DNA of 64,000 nt from contig NZ_WRPK01000002.1 of assembly GCF_009755815.1 (NCBI RefSeq), positions 186,001-250,000 on the forward strand, given 5' to 3'. The position numbers and the translations under genes were made by a program. The notes beneath the pieces were generated by a model. That model was not told the origin of the DNA and searched no databases. It worked only from the letters and a program-made list of their open reading frames with translations. The stretch is from Flavisphingomonas formosensis (lineage in GTDB: Bacteria; Pseudomonadota; Alphaproteobacteria; Sphingomonadales; Sphingomonadaceae). This document shows, piece after piece, positions 45,007 through 53,378 of the stretch; position 1 is the stretch's first letter, and every line of letters starts with the position of its first letter.

Positions 45007-45819
45007 CTATTCCCCGCTGACCGGCACCACCCGACCCGCCCTCACCCGCGTCTTCAGCAAATGCCTGACGCGCCGGAGGCGGTCATGCATGGTCATGCCA
45101 GGAGTGGGAGTTTCGAAACGATCCTGCGGCACATAACCGATCGCCTCTTCCGCCTCGTGCAGCGTGAATCGGGCGTTTTGGTTGCGCGACAGAAGATTGA
45201 TCGTGCAAACGCCCTCCGGAGTCCGGCCGATCGCCAGTCTCACGCCTTCGCACAGGTCGCGGGAGGACAGCCGTGTCTCGGCATCCCAGCCCTGCGTCAG
45301 TCCGGCGACGGTCTCGCCGTCGGCCTTGTATGCGCCGATGCGCAGGATGGTGGTGGCGATGCGGTCCGACAACCAGAAACCATGCGCCAGGCGTTCCGCG
45401 AAGAGCTTGGTCGCGCCATAGCGGCTGTCCCCCGGATCGGCATCGCGTGCGTCGATCGCGGCGCGATCGCTCCTTCGCCCGGCACAGACCCAGATCGAGC
45501 TCGCCAGCACGATATGGCGAACCCCATGCCGCGCGGCGGCAAGATAGAGGTTGAGCGGCGCATCGATGTTCGGCCCGACCATATCGGGCCATCCGGCCTT
45601 GGGATGCGCATTGCCGGCGAAATGGACGATCACATCCACGTCCGCCAGCATGTCGCTCCAGTCCGGCGAAGGGACTGCCATATCCAGCTCAACTATATCT
45701 GGATCGCCTCCGCTTCTCCTGTCCAGAAGCCGCAAGGATAGATCGTCGACGCGGGACAGATCGGCGCGCACTATTCTCCCAAGTCGCCCTGCCGCACCAG
45801 TGATGAGAATGGTCGCCAT
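45007..45819 (-). CDS. NAD(P)-dependent oxidoreductase, extended SDR (uronate dehydrogenase-like)
   Basis: The 270-aa protein has 'ILITGAAGRLGRIVR', 'VIVHFAGNAHP', 'VLASSIWV' and 'SRYGATK' (Tyr-x-x-x-Lys). Size and order resemble uronate dehydrogenases, which oxidise galacturonate or glucuronate, but the assignment is tentative. It converges on the HdeD gene, 26 bases apart. Confidence 0.82.
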   Translation of the reverse strand: MATILITGAAGRLGRIVRADLSRVDDLSLRLLDRRSGGDPDIVELDMAVPSPDWSDMLADVDVIVHFAGNAHPKAGWPDMVGPNIDAPLNLYLAAARHGVRHIVLASSIWVCAGRRSDRAAIDARDADPGDSRYGATKLFAERLAHGFWLSDRIATTILRIGAYKADGETVAGLTQGWDAETRLSSRDLCEGVRLAIGRTPEGVCTINLLSRNQNARFTLHEAEEAIGYVPQDRFETPTPGMTMHDRLRRVRHLLKTRVRAGRVVPVSGE

Positions 45820-45973
45820 GATCCGGTGATGCTCACATCAGTCCTGCGCCCTGACAAGATCGCTCGAAATCAGGAAGTGGCCAAATCGGGACATATTTCA
45901 CGCATGCTTTTCGGGATCAGGCATTGGACCGCGCTCTCGCGGCAATCCTCGCTCCCATGCCAGCCTCGCTATT

Positions 45974-47350
45974 ATGACCGACACAACATCCTACAGCCCC
46001 GCTTTGATCCCTGCCGCCCGCACGCTTGCGGCGCGCGGTGCGCTCGACAAGGATCTCGCCACCGCCTTCGGCGTGTCCTTCACGACCATCCGCGCCTGGA
46101 AGCAGCAGCATCCCGACTTCGCCGCCGCCTGCCGCCTGTCTCCGGAGGCGGCCGATGCAGCGGTCGAACGCGCGCTGTTCCGGCTGGCCACCGGCCATGA
46201 CCGCGAGACCGAGCAGCTCGCCCTGAAGGACGGCGAACTGATCCGCACCACCGTCACCGAACATGTCCCGCCCAACGACAAGGCCGCCATCTTCTGGCTC
46301 CGCATCCGCCGCCCCGAGCGCTGGGCCGCGCCGATGGTGATACGAAGGGCCGGACCCGACGATCTCACGCCTACCGAAGAGACGCTACGCGAGATCGAGC
46401 ATGTCGCCTATGAGGCCTGGAGCGCCGCGATCGACGGCGAGCCGGAGATGGCGGGCGACGCCGACACGCTCGCCCGCGTCGACGCGCTCGCTCCCGCAAC
46501 TGCGCCTGCCGACGACACCGATCCGCTCCAGATCCTCGAAACGCTCGCCCCACACCCGTCATCCCAGCGAAAGCTGGGATCGCTTTCAACCATCGACCGG
46601 TCGCTCGTGGAGAGCGATCCCAGCTTTCGCTGGGATGACGGGAAGGAGGAAAGCGATACCCTCCCTCATCGCATACACCCCCCTCTGCCGGCACCGATCA
46701 CCGCACCCCTCGTCGAAACCATCGACGCCGATCCGCCCGCACCCGCAGCACGCTACGCCCCCGCCTTCGTGCCCTTGGCCCGCGCCCTCGCCGGACAAGG
46801 TGCGCTCGACCGCGATCTCGCCCATGCCTTCGGCGTCACCACCACCACCATCCGCCAGTGGACGCTCCGCCACGCCGCCTTCGGACAGGCGGTGCGCCTT
46901 CCCAAAGACGTCGCAGACGATGCCGTCGAAGCCGCCCTCTTCGCCCGCGCCACCGGCTACAGCCATGTCCGCGAGAAACTCCTGCGGAACGACGACGGCG
47001 ACATCATCCGCACCCGGACCCGCGTCGAGCAGCCGCCCTCGCTCGCGGCCATCCTCTTCTGGCTCTCCCGCTGCCCCGACCATCGCTGGTCACTGAACGC
47101 CCGCCCCGATCTCGATCCGGACGAGGCCGCCGCCCTCATCGCCGAGACCCGCGAACGCGTCGCCGACTATGATCTCCACCGCCGCCACTGGCGCACCCAT
47201 GGCTGCGCCCCGCCGGGGCGTGACGAGCCCGAGCCGCCCGAATGGCTTTGGGACGACGAGGATCTGGCCGGCGATGAGGACGAGGATGCAAGCGGGTTCA
47301 ATCCAGCCCAAACACCTCGAACGTGCCCACATGCGCCCGATTATGCTTGA
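45974..47350 (+). CDS. Tandem two-domain phage terminase small-subunit-like protein with palindrome insertion
   Basis: The 458-aa protein consists of two homologous copies (about residues 7-118 and 261-373). Each begins with a helix-turn-helix ('LAARGALDKDLATAFGVSFTTIRAWKQQHPDF' type; second copy 'DRDLAHAFGVTTTTIRQW'), then 'AVERALFRLATGH' or 'AVEAALFARATGY', and ends '-PP-(N/S)-AAI-FWL---P-RW'. This is the layout of HTH terminase small subunits that bind phage DNA. The linker between the copies is partly encoded by a palindromic repeat (46555-46642). No large terminase, portal or capsid gene is nearby. No ribosome site is evident at ATG 45974. Its end overlaps the next, convergent gene by 53 bases. 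Confidence 0.75.
   Translation: MTDTTSYSPALIPAARTLAARGALDKDLATAFGVSFTTIRAWKQQHPDFAAACRLSPEAADAAVERALFRLATGHDRETEQLALKDGELIRTTVTEHVPPNDKAAIFWLRIRRPERWAAPMVIRRAGPDDLTPTEETLREIEHVAYEAWSAAIDGEPEMAGDADTLARVDALAPATAPADDTDPLQILETLAPHPSSQRKLGSLSTIDRSLVESDPSFRWDDGKEESDTLPHRIHPPLPAPITAPLVETIDADPPAPAARYAPAFVPLARALAGQGALDRDLAHAFGVTTTTIRQWTLRHAAFGQAVRLPKDVADDAVEAALFARATGYSHVREKLLRNDDGDIIRTRTRVEQPPSLAAILFWLSRCPDHRWSLNARPDLDPDEAAALIAETRERVADYDLHRRHWRTHGCAPPGRDEPEPPEWLWDDEDLAGDEDEDASGFNPAQTPRTCPHAPDYA
46555..46642. repeat. Palindromic repeat, family 2, copy E, inside a coding sequence
   Basis: Arms 46555-46584 and 46613-46642 are exact 30-base reverse complements around a 28-base loop. Each arm is itself a hairpin (ATCCCAGCgaaaGCTGGGAT). 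Read in the gene frame it encodes 'PSSQRKLGSLS...DPSFRWDDG', the kind of peptide seen when these repeats fall in genes. The reading frame stays open through it. The other copies in the window are all intergenic. Confidence 0.9.
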
Positions 47351-47765
47351 TGCGCTCGACCATCCACCAATGCCCGCCGCGCCTTTCCCAGCGATCATGA
47401 TAATCGCCGAGCGTCCGAAAGCTGAGCGCGGACTTGTCGCCCGGGCCGAGATGGATGTCGTTCACATAGCAGCGGCTGGCGGCATGATCGCCGTCCAGGT
47501 CGATCACGAGATTGCCGAGCAGATGCTGGGTGGGGCCGCAGCCGTCGAGATATTTGCGCATGTTCGCGACGATCTCGGCCCGGCCGGCAAGCGGGCCTTC
47601 GCCATAGTCGCCGGTCGCCTCTTCGGCCACGATCCCGTCCAGCGCCGCCCAGTCGCGCGCGTCCATCGCGCGGGCGAAGAGGATGAGCTGGCGGGCGATG
47701 GCGCGCTCCGCGAGAAGATCGGTGAGGGTGAGGTCGGGGGCGGGCGACGAGGATGAGATGTTCAT
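47298..47765 (-). CDS. NTF2/SnoaL-like domain protein
   Basis: The 155-aa protein shows the SnoaL-like pattern: 'LLAERAIARQLILFARAMDARDWAALDGIVAEEATGDYG', 'GRAEIVANMRKYLDGCGPTQHLLGN', 'SRCYVNDIH' and a C-terminal 'WWMVERIKHNRAHVGT'. Members bind or transform small hydrophobic ligands; catalytic function here is unknown. The start is taken at ATG 47765. It overlaps the 3' end of the terminase-like gene tail to tail. It runs in the same direction as the OYE-type gene, which ends 114 bases upstream. Confidence 0.85.
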   Translation of the reverse strand: MNISSSSPAPDLTLTDLLAERAIARQLILFARAMDARDWAALDGIVAEEATGDYGEGPLAGRAEIVANMRKYLDGCGPTQHLLGNLVIDLDGDHAASRCYVNDIHLGPGDKSALSFRTLGDYHDRWERRGGHWWMVERIKHNRAHVGTFEVFGLD

Positions 47766-47879
47766 TGCAGATCCATTCACTCGCTTTGGTCGTCCGCACA
47801 AAGGCGCAGGCCCCGACGTCAGGGGAGCGATGACGTCAGGGCATCCTCCCTATCGCGACGCGATGGGAAGGACGAAAGG

Positions 47880-50021
47880 TCACGCCGGCTCCAGTTCGAA
47901 CAGCTTGCCCACCGCATTGGCAGCGCCGCGCATCGCGCCCTCGATATACCCCACGCCGCGCGCGTCGCCGACGGTCTGGACGGTGAAGCCCGCCGCCGAC
48001 AGCGTTTCCGCGAGGGTCAGGTCGCCATGCGCGCCCTTGGCGACGATCACATTGTCGGCCGCCACCTCGTGCGCCTTGCCGGCCGCATCGGTGAAGCGCA
48101 CCGCATCCTTGTCGATGCGGATCTCGGACGATCCCGGGAACAGGCCGACGCCATGCTCGGCGAGCTCCGGCAGGATGCGCATGCGGCGCACCACGGTGAG
48201 GCCCTTGCCGAAGCGCGGCAGATCATCGACCACGGTCACGCTGCGGCCACGCTCGGCGAGGAATTCGGCGAGCTCGATGCCGACCAGCTCGCCGCCGACG
48301 ATCACGATCCGGTCGCCCAGCGGCATCCACTGCCGCGTCGCCTTGCGCACGAAATCGAGATTGGCGGTGGCGCCGGTGGCCGCGCCCACCTTGGTGGCGA
48401 GGCGGGTCATCAGGCCGGTCTTGCGCTTCAGCGCGTCCGTGCTCTCGCCGAGGACGAGCGAACGCATGTCGTCGCCGCTGAAGACATGATCGTGATGGAC
48501 GCCGGGAATGTCCGGCAGGTCGCGGATCGCGCCGGTGGCGACGATCACCGCATCGGGCGACAGGCTGCGCAGCAGCTCCGGCGTCGCCTCGGTGTTCAGG
48601 CGGACATCGACGCCCGACGCGCCGATCTGCCGTGTCAGCCAGTCGAGCAGCCGCTCGTTCGCGGCATAGGCGAGCGAGGCGAAGCGCAAGGTGCCGCCGA
48701 GCCGGTTCGACCGCTCGATCAGGGTGACCTTGTGGCCCGCCGCATCGAGCATGCGCGCCGATTCCATGCCGCCAGGGCCGCCGCCGATCACGACGAAGCT
48801 GCGCTTCGGCGAGGCCGGCAGCTCGGCCGGCATCTCCCACTCGAAGCCGGTGCGCGGATTGACCGCGCAGCGGGTACGCTCCGACGTATAGATCGCGCTA
48901 ACGCAGGTGTAGCAATAGATGCAGGGCCGCACGTCCTCGAAGCGTCCTTCGGTCAGCTTGCGCGGCAGATGCGGATCGGCGAGCAGCTTGCGGCCCATCG
49001 CGATGAAATCCGCCTTGCCCTCGCGGATCACGCTGTCGCCCACCTCCGGTTCGACCCGGCCGGACGCGACCACCGGGATGTTCACCGCCGCGCGGATCGC
49101 CGCGGCGGCGGGCAGGTTCGTGCCCGGCTCGTGCGGGATGTTCGAGGCGGAATGGAGCTTGCCCTGGCTGGTGTCGTGATAGGAGCTGCAGGTGATCGCA
49201 TCGGCACCTGCTGCCTCGATCATCTTCGCGGTCTGGACGGCATCCTCCAGGCGGATGCCATTCTCCTTGCCGACCTCGCGGGAATCGATCTTGACGAGGA
49301 TGGCGAGATTGCAGGCGGCGCGCACCGCGCGGACGATCTCGACGAGGAAGCGCGCGCGGTTCTCCAGCGGGCCGCCATAATCGTCCTCGCGCTGGTTGGT
49401 GTAGGGCGAGAGGAAGGAGGACATGAGATAGCCGTGACCGCCATGGATCTCGACCGCATCGGCGCCCGCCTTCTGCGCGCGCGCGGCGCCGGCGGCGAAC
49501 TGCTCGACGACGGTCTGGATATCCTCCTTGGTCAGCACCTTGTAATCGACGCCCTTGATGCGGGTGAACGGCGCCGTGGTCAGTTCCTCCAGCAGGAAAG
49601 CCTCGAGATAGCCGCCGCCAGTGGAGGGTTTCGGGATGGACGGCGTCCAGACCGGCCGGCCGGCGAGCATGTCTTCCATGCCGACCAGGCCGCCATGATG
49701 GATCTGGATGCAATATTTGGCGCCGTGCCGGTGCACCGCCTCGCCCACCGCGGCGAGGCCGGGAATGAAGCGGTCCTCGGAGATCGCGACCTGCCAGCTC
49801 TGGTTGCCGCCCACCGGCCAGGCGACACCCGCGACGCCGGTGTTGACCATCGCCGCGCCGCCCCGCGCCTGCTCTTCATGATAGTCGATGATACGCTTGC
49901 CGCAGCTGCCGTCGTCCTCCGCGAAATTGACGCCCATCGCGGTCACGGTGATGCGGTTGCGCAGCTCCATGGTGCCGATGCGTCCGGGCGACAACAGATG
50001 GGGAAAACGGTTGGACGTCAT
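47880..50021 (-). CDS. NADH:flavin oxidoreductase / 2-enoate reductase-type flavoenzyme with FAD/NAD domain
   Basis: A 713-aa protein. An Old Yellow Enzyme TIM barrel (about 1-370) starts 'HLLSPGRIGTMELRNRITV', with 'IQIHHGG', 'AVEIHGGHGYLMSSFLSPYTN' and 'IAMGRKLLADPHLPRK'. A 4Fe-4S cluster motif follows in 'CIYCYTC' plus a fourth Cys 11-12 residues later. The C-terminal half is a two-dinucleotide domain with 'VVIGGGPGGMESARML' and 'IVIVGGELVGIELAEF'. This is the layout of 2,4-dienoyl-CoA reductase, 2-enoate reductase and bile-acid BaiH-type enzymes. It should reduce C=C bonds of an enone or enoyl compound. ATG 50021 has GAGAGG upstream. It is divergent from the PQQ dehydrogenase. Confidence 0.92.
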   Translation of the reverse strand: MTSNRFPHLLSPGRIGTMELRNRITVTAMGVNFAEDDGSCGKRIIDYHEEQARGGAAMVNTGVAGVAWPVGGNQSWQVAISEDRFIPGLAAVGEAVHRHGAKYCIQIHHGGLVGMEDMLAGRPVWTPSIPKPSTGGGYLEAFLLEELTTAPFTRIKGVDYKVLTKEDIQTVVEQFAAGAARAQKAGADAVEIHGGHGYLMSSFLSPYTNQREDDYGGPLENRARFLVEIVRAVRAACNLAILVKIDSREVGKENGIRLEDAVQTAKMIEAAGADAITCSSYHDTSQGKLHSASNIPHEPGTNLPAAAAIRAAVNIPVVASGRVEPEVGDSVIREGKADFIAMGRKLLADPHLPRKLTEGRFEDVRPCIYCYTCVSAIYTSERTRCAVNPRTGFEWEMPAELPASPKRSFVVIGGGPGGMESARMLDAAGHKVTLIERSNRLGGTLRFASLAYAANERLLDWLTRQIGASGVDVRLNTEATPELLRSLSPDAVIVATGAIRDLPDIPGVHHDHVFSGDDMRSLVLGESTDALKRKTGLMTRLATKVGAATGATANLDFVRKATRQWMPLGDRIVIVGGELVGIELAEFLAERGRSVTVVDDLPRFGKGLTVVRRMRILPELAEHGVGLFPGSSEIRIDKDAVRFTDAAGKAHEVAADNVIVAKGAHGDLTLAETLSAAGFTVQTVGDARGVGYIEGAMRGAANAVGKLFELEPA

Positions 50022-50252
50022 GCGAGCCTCTCCTCTCGTGGCGTATCGTCGTATCGTTGTGGCAGCATAGTGCGCCTGCGGCCTTCGACACTCAAGCACC
50101 GCATGCATCGATCCGTCCCGCATGTCACTACGCAAACACGCAAGAGTTTCTCGAATCGCTGCGCATCCCCAACGATTGACACAGCGCACCATCGCGCGGA
50201 GAAGACCCGCGAGCGAAAGGCGTTCGCCATCTGCGGCGAGTCTTCGGGGAGG

Positions 50253-52229
50253 ATGAGAAGAGTGGCTGGATGGATGCATCGGTCGCGGGTTGCGATCGCT
50301 CTTATGATCGGCGCGATGCTGTCGCTGGCAGGCTGCGGCAGCGGATCGCACCAGCCGATCGACTATTCGGGGCCGGTCGCGGACTGGACCTTCACCGGCG
50401 GCGCGGAAGGCGGCGGCCATTTCTCGCCGCTGACCCAGATCACCGCCGGCAATGTCGGCCAGCTCAAGGAAGCCTGGACCTATCATATCGGGCTGATGAC
50501 CAACGCGCCCGCGATGAGCTCGCCCACCTTCGAGGCGACGCCGATCGTAGCCGACGGCAAGATGTTCGTCTGCTCCGGCCTCGGCCGCATCGTCGCGCTG
50601 GACCCGACCACCGGCAAGCAGGTCTGGGCGTTCGACCAGAAGGCCGATCCCAAGGGCACCTATTTGCTCAACTGCCGCGGCGTGACCTATTATCATGACG
50701 CGCGCGCGGCCCCGGGCGCGGTCTGCGCCAGCCGCATCTTCTCCGGCACGATCGACGGCAAGCTGATGGCGCTCGACGCCGCGACCGGCCGCCCGTGCGA
50801 GGATTTCGGCCGCGACGGCCGGTTGAACCTGCTCGACGGCCTCGGCAAGACGCAGCTCGGCGATCTCGCAATCTCTTCGGCGCCGGTGATCGCGGACGAT
50901 CTCGTCATCGTCGGCGGGCGCATCCCTGACAATATGCGCGTCGACGTTCCGGCCGGCGTGGTGCGCGCCTTCGACGTCCATACGGGCAAGCTCGTCTGGG
51001 CATGGAACCCGCTGCCCCCCGGCCGCTCGGACAAGGAAGTGGCCGCCGAGGGCGAGCCCTATATCCGCGCGACGCCCAACGTCTGGGCGCCGATGGCGGT
51101 CGATGCCGCGCGGCACATGCTGTTCCTGCCAACCGGCAATGCCGCGCCCGACCATGTCGGCATCACCCGTCACGGCCTCGACTATCTCTCCTCCTCGGTC
51201 GTCGCGCTCGACACGCGCACCGGCGAGATGAAGTGGCATTTCCAGACCGTCCACCACGACCTGTGGGACTATGACGTGCCCTCGCAGCCGGTGCTGTTCG
51301 ACCTGGAGCGCGGCGGCCGCAAAATCCCGGCGCTGGCCCAGTCGACCAAGGTCGGCCACATCTTCATCCTCGACCGCGAGACCGGCCAGCCGCTCTTCCC
51401 GGTCGTCGAGAAGCCGGTGCCGCAAACCGGCGGCCTGCCGGGCGAGAAGCTCTCCCCCACCCAGCCCTTCCCGGCCAATCCCGCCTTCATCGTGCGGCGC
51501 GACCTGTCCGAAAAAGATATCTGGGGCTTCACCCCCTGGGATCGCGGCAAGTGCCGCGACATGTTCCGCAATGCCGACTGGAAGGGCGTGTTCACGCCTC
51601 CGTCGACGCGCGGCGTGATCACCTTCCCAAGCTTCATGGGCGCAACCAACTGGGGCGGGGTCGCGATCGACCAGGCGAGCCAGGTCATGATCGTCAACAC
51701 CACCCAGGTGCCCGCGATCGTCACCATGGTGCCGCGCAAGCAGGCCGACGAGCGCATGGCCAAGGGCGACATGATGCTGCCCGCGATCGGCGCTCCCTAT
51801 GCCAACACGATGCAGCCGATGCTCTCGCCGCTCGGCGCGCCGTGCATCAGCCCGCCCTGGGGCACGCTGCTGGCGATCGACCTCAAGACCGGCAAGCGCC
51901 TGTGGGAGGAACCGCTCGGCACCACCCGCGACGTCGCCCCCTTCCCGCTCTGGTTCAAATGGGGCGTGCCGAACCTCGGCGGATCGGTGGTCACCGCCTC
52001 GGGGCTCGTCTTCATCGGCGCGACGACCGACAATTATCTGCGCGCCTTCGACATCCGCACCGGCAAGATGCTGTGGAAGGGCCGCCTGCCCGGCGGCGGC
52101 CAGGCGACGCCGATGACCTTCCGCCTCACCAAGAACGGCAAGCAATATGTCGTGATCGCGGCCGGCGGGCACAAATATCTCGGCACGAAGGTCAGCGACA
52201 CGCTCGTCGCCTACGCGCTGGGGGATTGA
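50253..52229 (+). CDS. PQQ-dependent dehydrogenase lipoprotein (glucose/quinate dehydrogenase-like)
   Basis: The 658-aa quinoprotein has a signal with lipobox 'LSLAGC', then an eight-bladed propeller with recurring 'G(K/E)...W' tryptophan-docking motifs ('GKQVWAFDQ', 'GKLVWAWN', 'GEMKWHFQ', 'GKRLWEEP', 'GKMLWKGR'). 'NCRGVTYYHD' and 'TVHHDLWDYDVPSQP' are typical of the membrane glucose/quinate dehydrogenase type. It lacks that type's membrane domain and also a cytochrome c domain. The start is uncertain: ATG 50253 directly abuts GGGGAGG, GTG 50262 has better spacing, ATG 50274 starts the signal neatly. It oxidises an alcohol or sugar in the periplasm; the substrate is unknown. Confidence 0.88.
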   Translation: MRRVAGWMHRSRVAIALMIGAMLSLAGCGSGSHQPIDYSGPVADWTFTGGAEGGGHFSPLTQITAGNVGQLKEAWTYHIGLMTNAPAMSSPTFEATPIVADGKMFVCSGLGRIVALDPTTGKQVWAFDQKADPKGTYLLNCRGVTYYHDARAAPGAVCASRIFSGTIDGKLMALDAATGRPCEDFGRDGRLNLLDGLGKTQLGDLAISSAPVIADDLVIVGGRIPDNMRVDVPAGVVRAFDVHTGKLVWAWNPLPPGRSDKEVAAEGEPYIRATPNVWAPMAVDAARHMLFLPTGNAAPDHVGITRHGLDYLSSSVVALDTRTGEMKWHFQTVHHDLWDYDVPSQPVLFDLERGGRKIPALAQSTKVGHIFILDRETGQPLFPVVEKPVPQTGGLPGEKLSPTQPFPANPAFIVRRDLSEKDIWGFTPWDRGKCRDMFRNADWKGVFTPPSTRGVITFPSFMGATNWGGVAIDQASQVMIVNTTQVPAIVTMVPRKQADERMAKGDMMLPAIGAPYANTMQPMLSPLGAPCISPPWGTLLAIDLKTGKRLWEEPLGTTRDVAPFPLWFKWGVPNLGGSVVTASGLVFIGATTDNYLRAFDIRTGKMLWKGRLPGGGQATPMTFRLTKNGKQYVVIAAGGHKYLGTKVSDTLVAYALGD

Positions 52230-52316
52230 CGGCATTCCGTCACACGCCGGATTAAGGGAATCCGGGACGTGCTACTCCGTCCCGGAGCGCTGCGCGGCGG
52301 GAGACGGAGGATGACG

Positions 52317-53342
52317 ATGCAGTCCGAAAGGCCCGCCGGCCCGATCGCATCCGGCGACATTCCATGGGAGGAGTGGCGCGAGGGATCGCGATTCGGCACG
52401 CGCTACCGCCATCTCACCCGCGCGGCCGTTGGCGACGATTATCATGTTGGCGTCGCGATAGAGGAGCTGGCTCCCGGCCGGCAGAGTGTGCCCACCCATT
52501 ATCACGTCTTCGAGGAGGAGCATGTCTATATCCTCGAAGGCCGGCTGACCCTGCGCTTCGGCACGCAGCGCTTCGCGATGGGGCCGGGCGACTATGCCTG
52601 CTTCCCGGCCGGGCAGAAGGCGGGCCACTGCCTCGTCAACGAGGCCGCGGCGGTCTGCCGCTATGTCGTCCTCGGCGAGCGCGATCCGAACGAGGTCGCT
52701 GTCTATACCGACTCGCGCAAGCTCCTGGTGCGCGCGCTCGGCCGTCGCGCAATCTTCGATCTCTCCGCGACGCGCGACTATTGGGACGGCGAGGATCTGG
52801 GCGAGGCGCCGGGCGTGCCGGAACGCTTCGATGCGATCGCGGCGGCGATCGATGCGCCGGACGATCCCGTGCCGCCGCTGTCCTCGCAAAGCGTGGAATG
52901 GAACGAGGAAGGAGATGGCGGACGCTTCGGCGGCCGATCCAGGCACCTCACTCATGCCGCGGTCGGCAGGGACTATCATGTCGGCGTGCTGATCGAGGCG
53001 CCGGCGCCCGGCAAGCGGCTCTGCCCGACCCATTATCATATGCTGGAGGAGGAGCATGCGCTGATCCTCGAGGGCGAGGCGACGCTGATCCTCGGCGAGG
53101 AACGGCATGCGATGAAGGCGGGCGACTATGTCTGCTTTCCCGCCGGGCAGAAGGTCGGCCACAGCCTCATGAACGCCGGCCCCGGCCCGCTGCGCTACCT
53201 GATGATCGGCGAGCGCAAGCCTGACGAGCTGTGCGTCTATCCGGATTCGAACAAGATGGCGGTCGGCGCGCTGCGCGCAGAGGCGGACATATTCGGCATG
53301 GACGACGTGCGGAGATATTGGGACGGCGAGAGCGCGGGATAA
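52317..53342 (+). CDS. Bicupin (two fused cupin domains)
   Basis: A 341-aa protein made of two closely similar halves. Each has a cupin metal motif ('PTHYHVFEEEHVYILEGRL' in half 1, 'PTHYHMLEEEHALILEGEA' in half 2), 'PGDYACFPAGQKAGH' or 'AGDYVCFPAGQKVGH', and a 'YWDGE' end. His/His/Glu/His metal ligands are kept in both. GGAGG six bases before ATG 52317 selects it over ATG 52311. It probably follows the PQQ gene in the same transcript (87-base gap). The reaction is unknown; bicupins include isomerases, decarboxylases and dioxygenases. Confidence 0.88.
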   Translation: MQSERPAGPIASGDIPWEEWREGSRFGTRYRHLTRAAVGDDYHVGVAIEELAPGRQSVPTHYHVFEEEHVYILEGRLTLRFGTQRFAMGPGDYACFPAGQKAGHCLVNEAAAVCRYVVLGERDPNEVAVYTDSRKLLVRALGRRAIFDLSATRDYWDGEDLGEAPGVPERFDAIAAAIDAPDDPVPPLSSQSVEWNEEGDGGRFGGRSRHLTHAAVGRDYHVGVLIEAPAPGKRLCPTHYHMLEEEHALILEGEATLILGEERHAMKAGDYVCFPAGQKVGHSLMNAGPGPLRYLMIGERKPDELCVYPDSNKMAVGALRAEADIFGMDDVRRYWDGESAG

Positions 53343-53378
53343 GTCCAGACGGCGAGGGGCAAACGCCGGGATATTCGC

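Noticed and set aside
48027-50252. The open frame upstream of the PQQ dehydrogenase on the plus strand
   Set aside because: It is antisense to the OYE-type gene. The lipobox signal near 50274 marks the real N terminus.
47880-52235. A single 1451-codon open frame on the minus strand spanning the OYE-type gene and the whole PQQ dehydrogenase
   Set aside because: Only the part up to 50021 has conserved domains and a ribosome site. The rest is antisense to a clear PQQ propeller protein and reads as low-complexity Arg/Ala/Gly/Asp.
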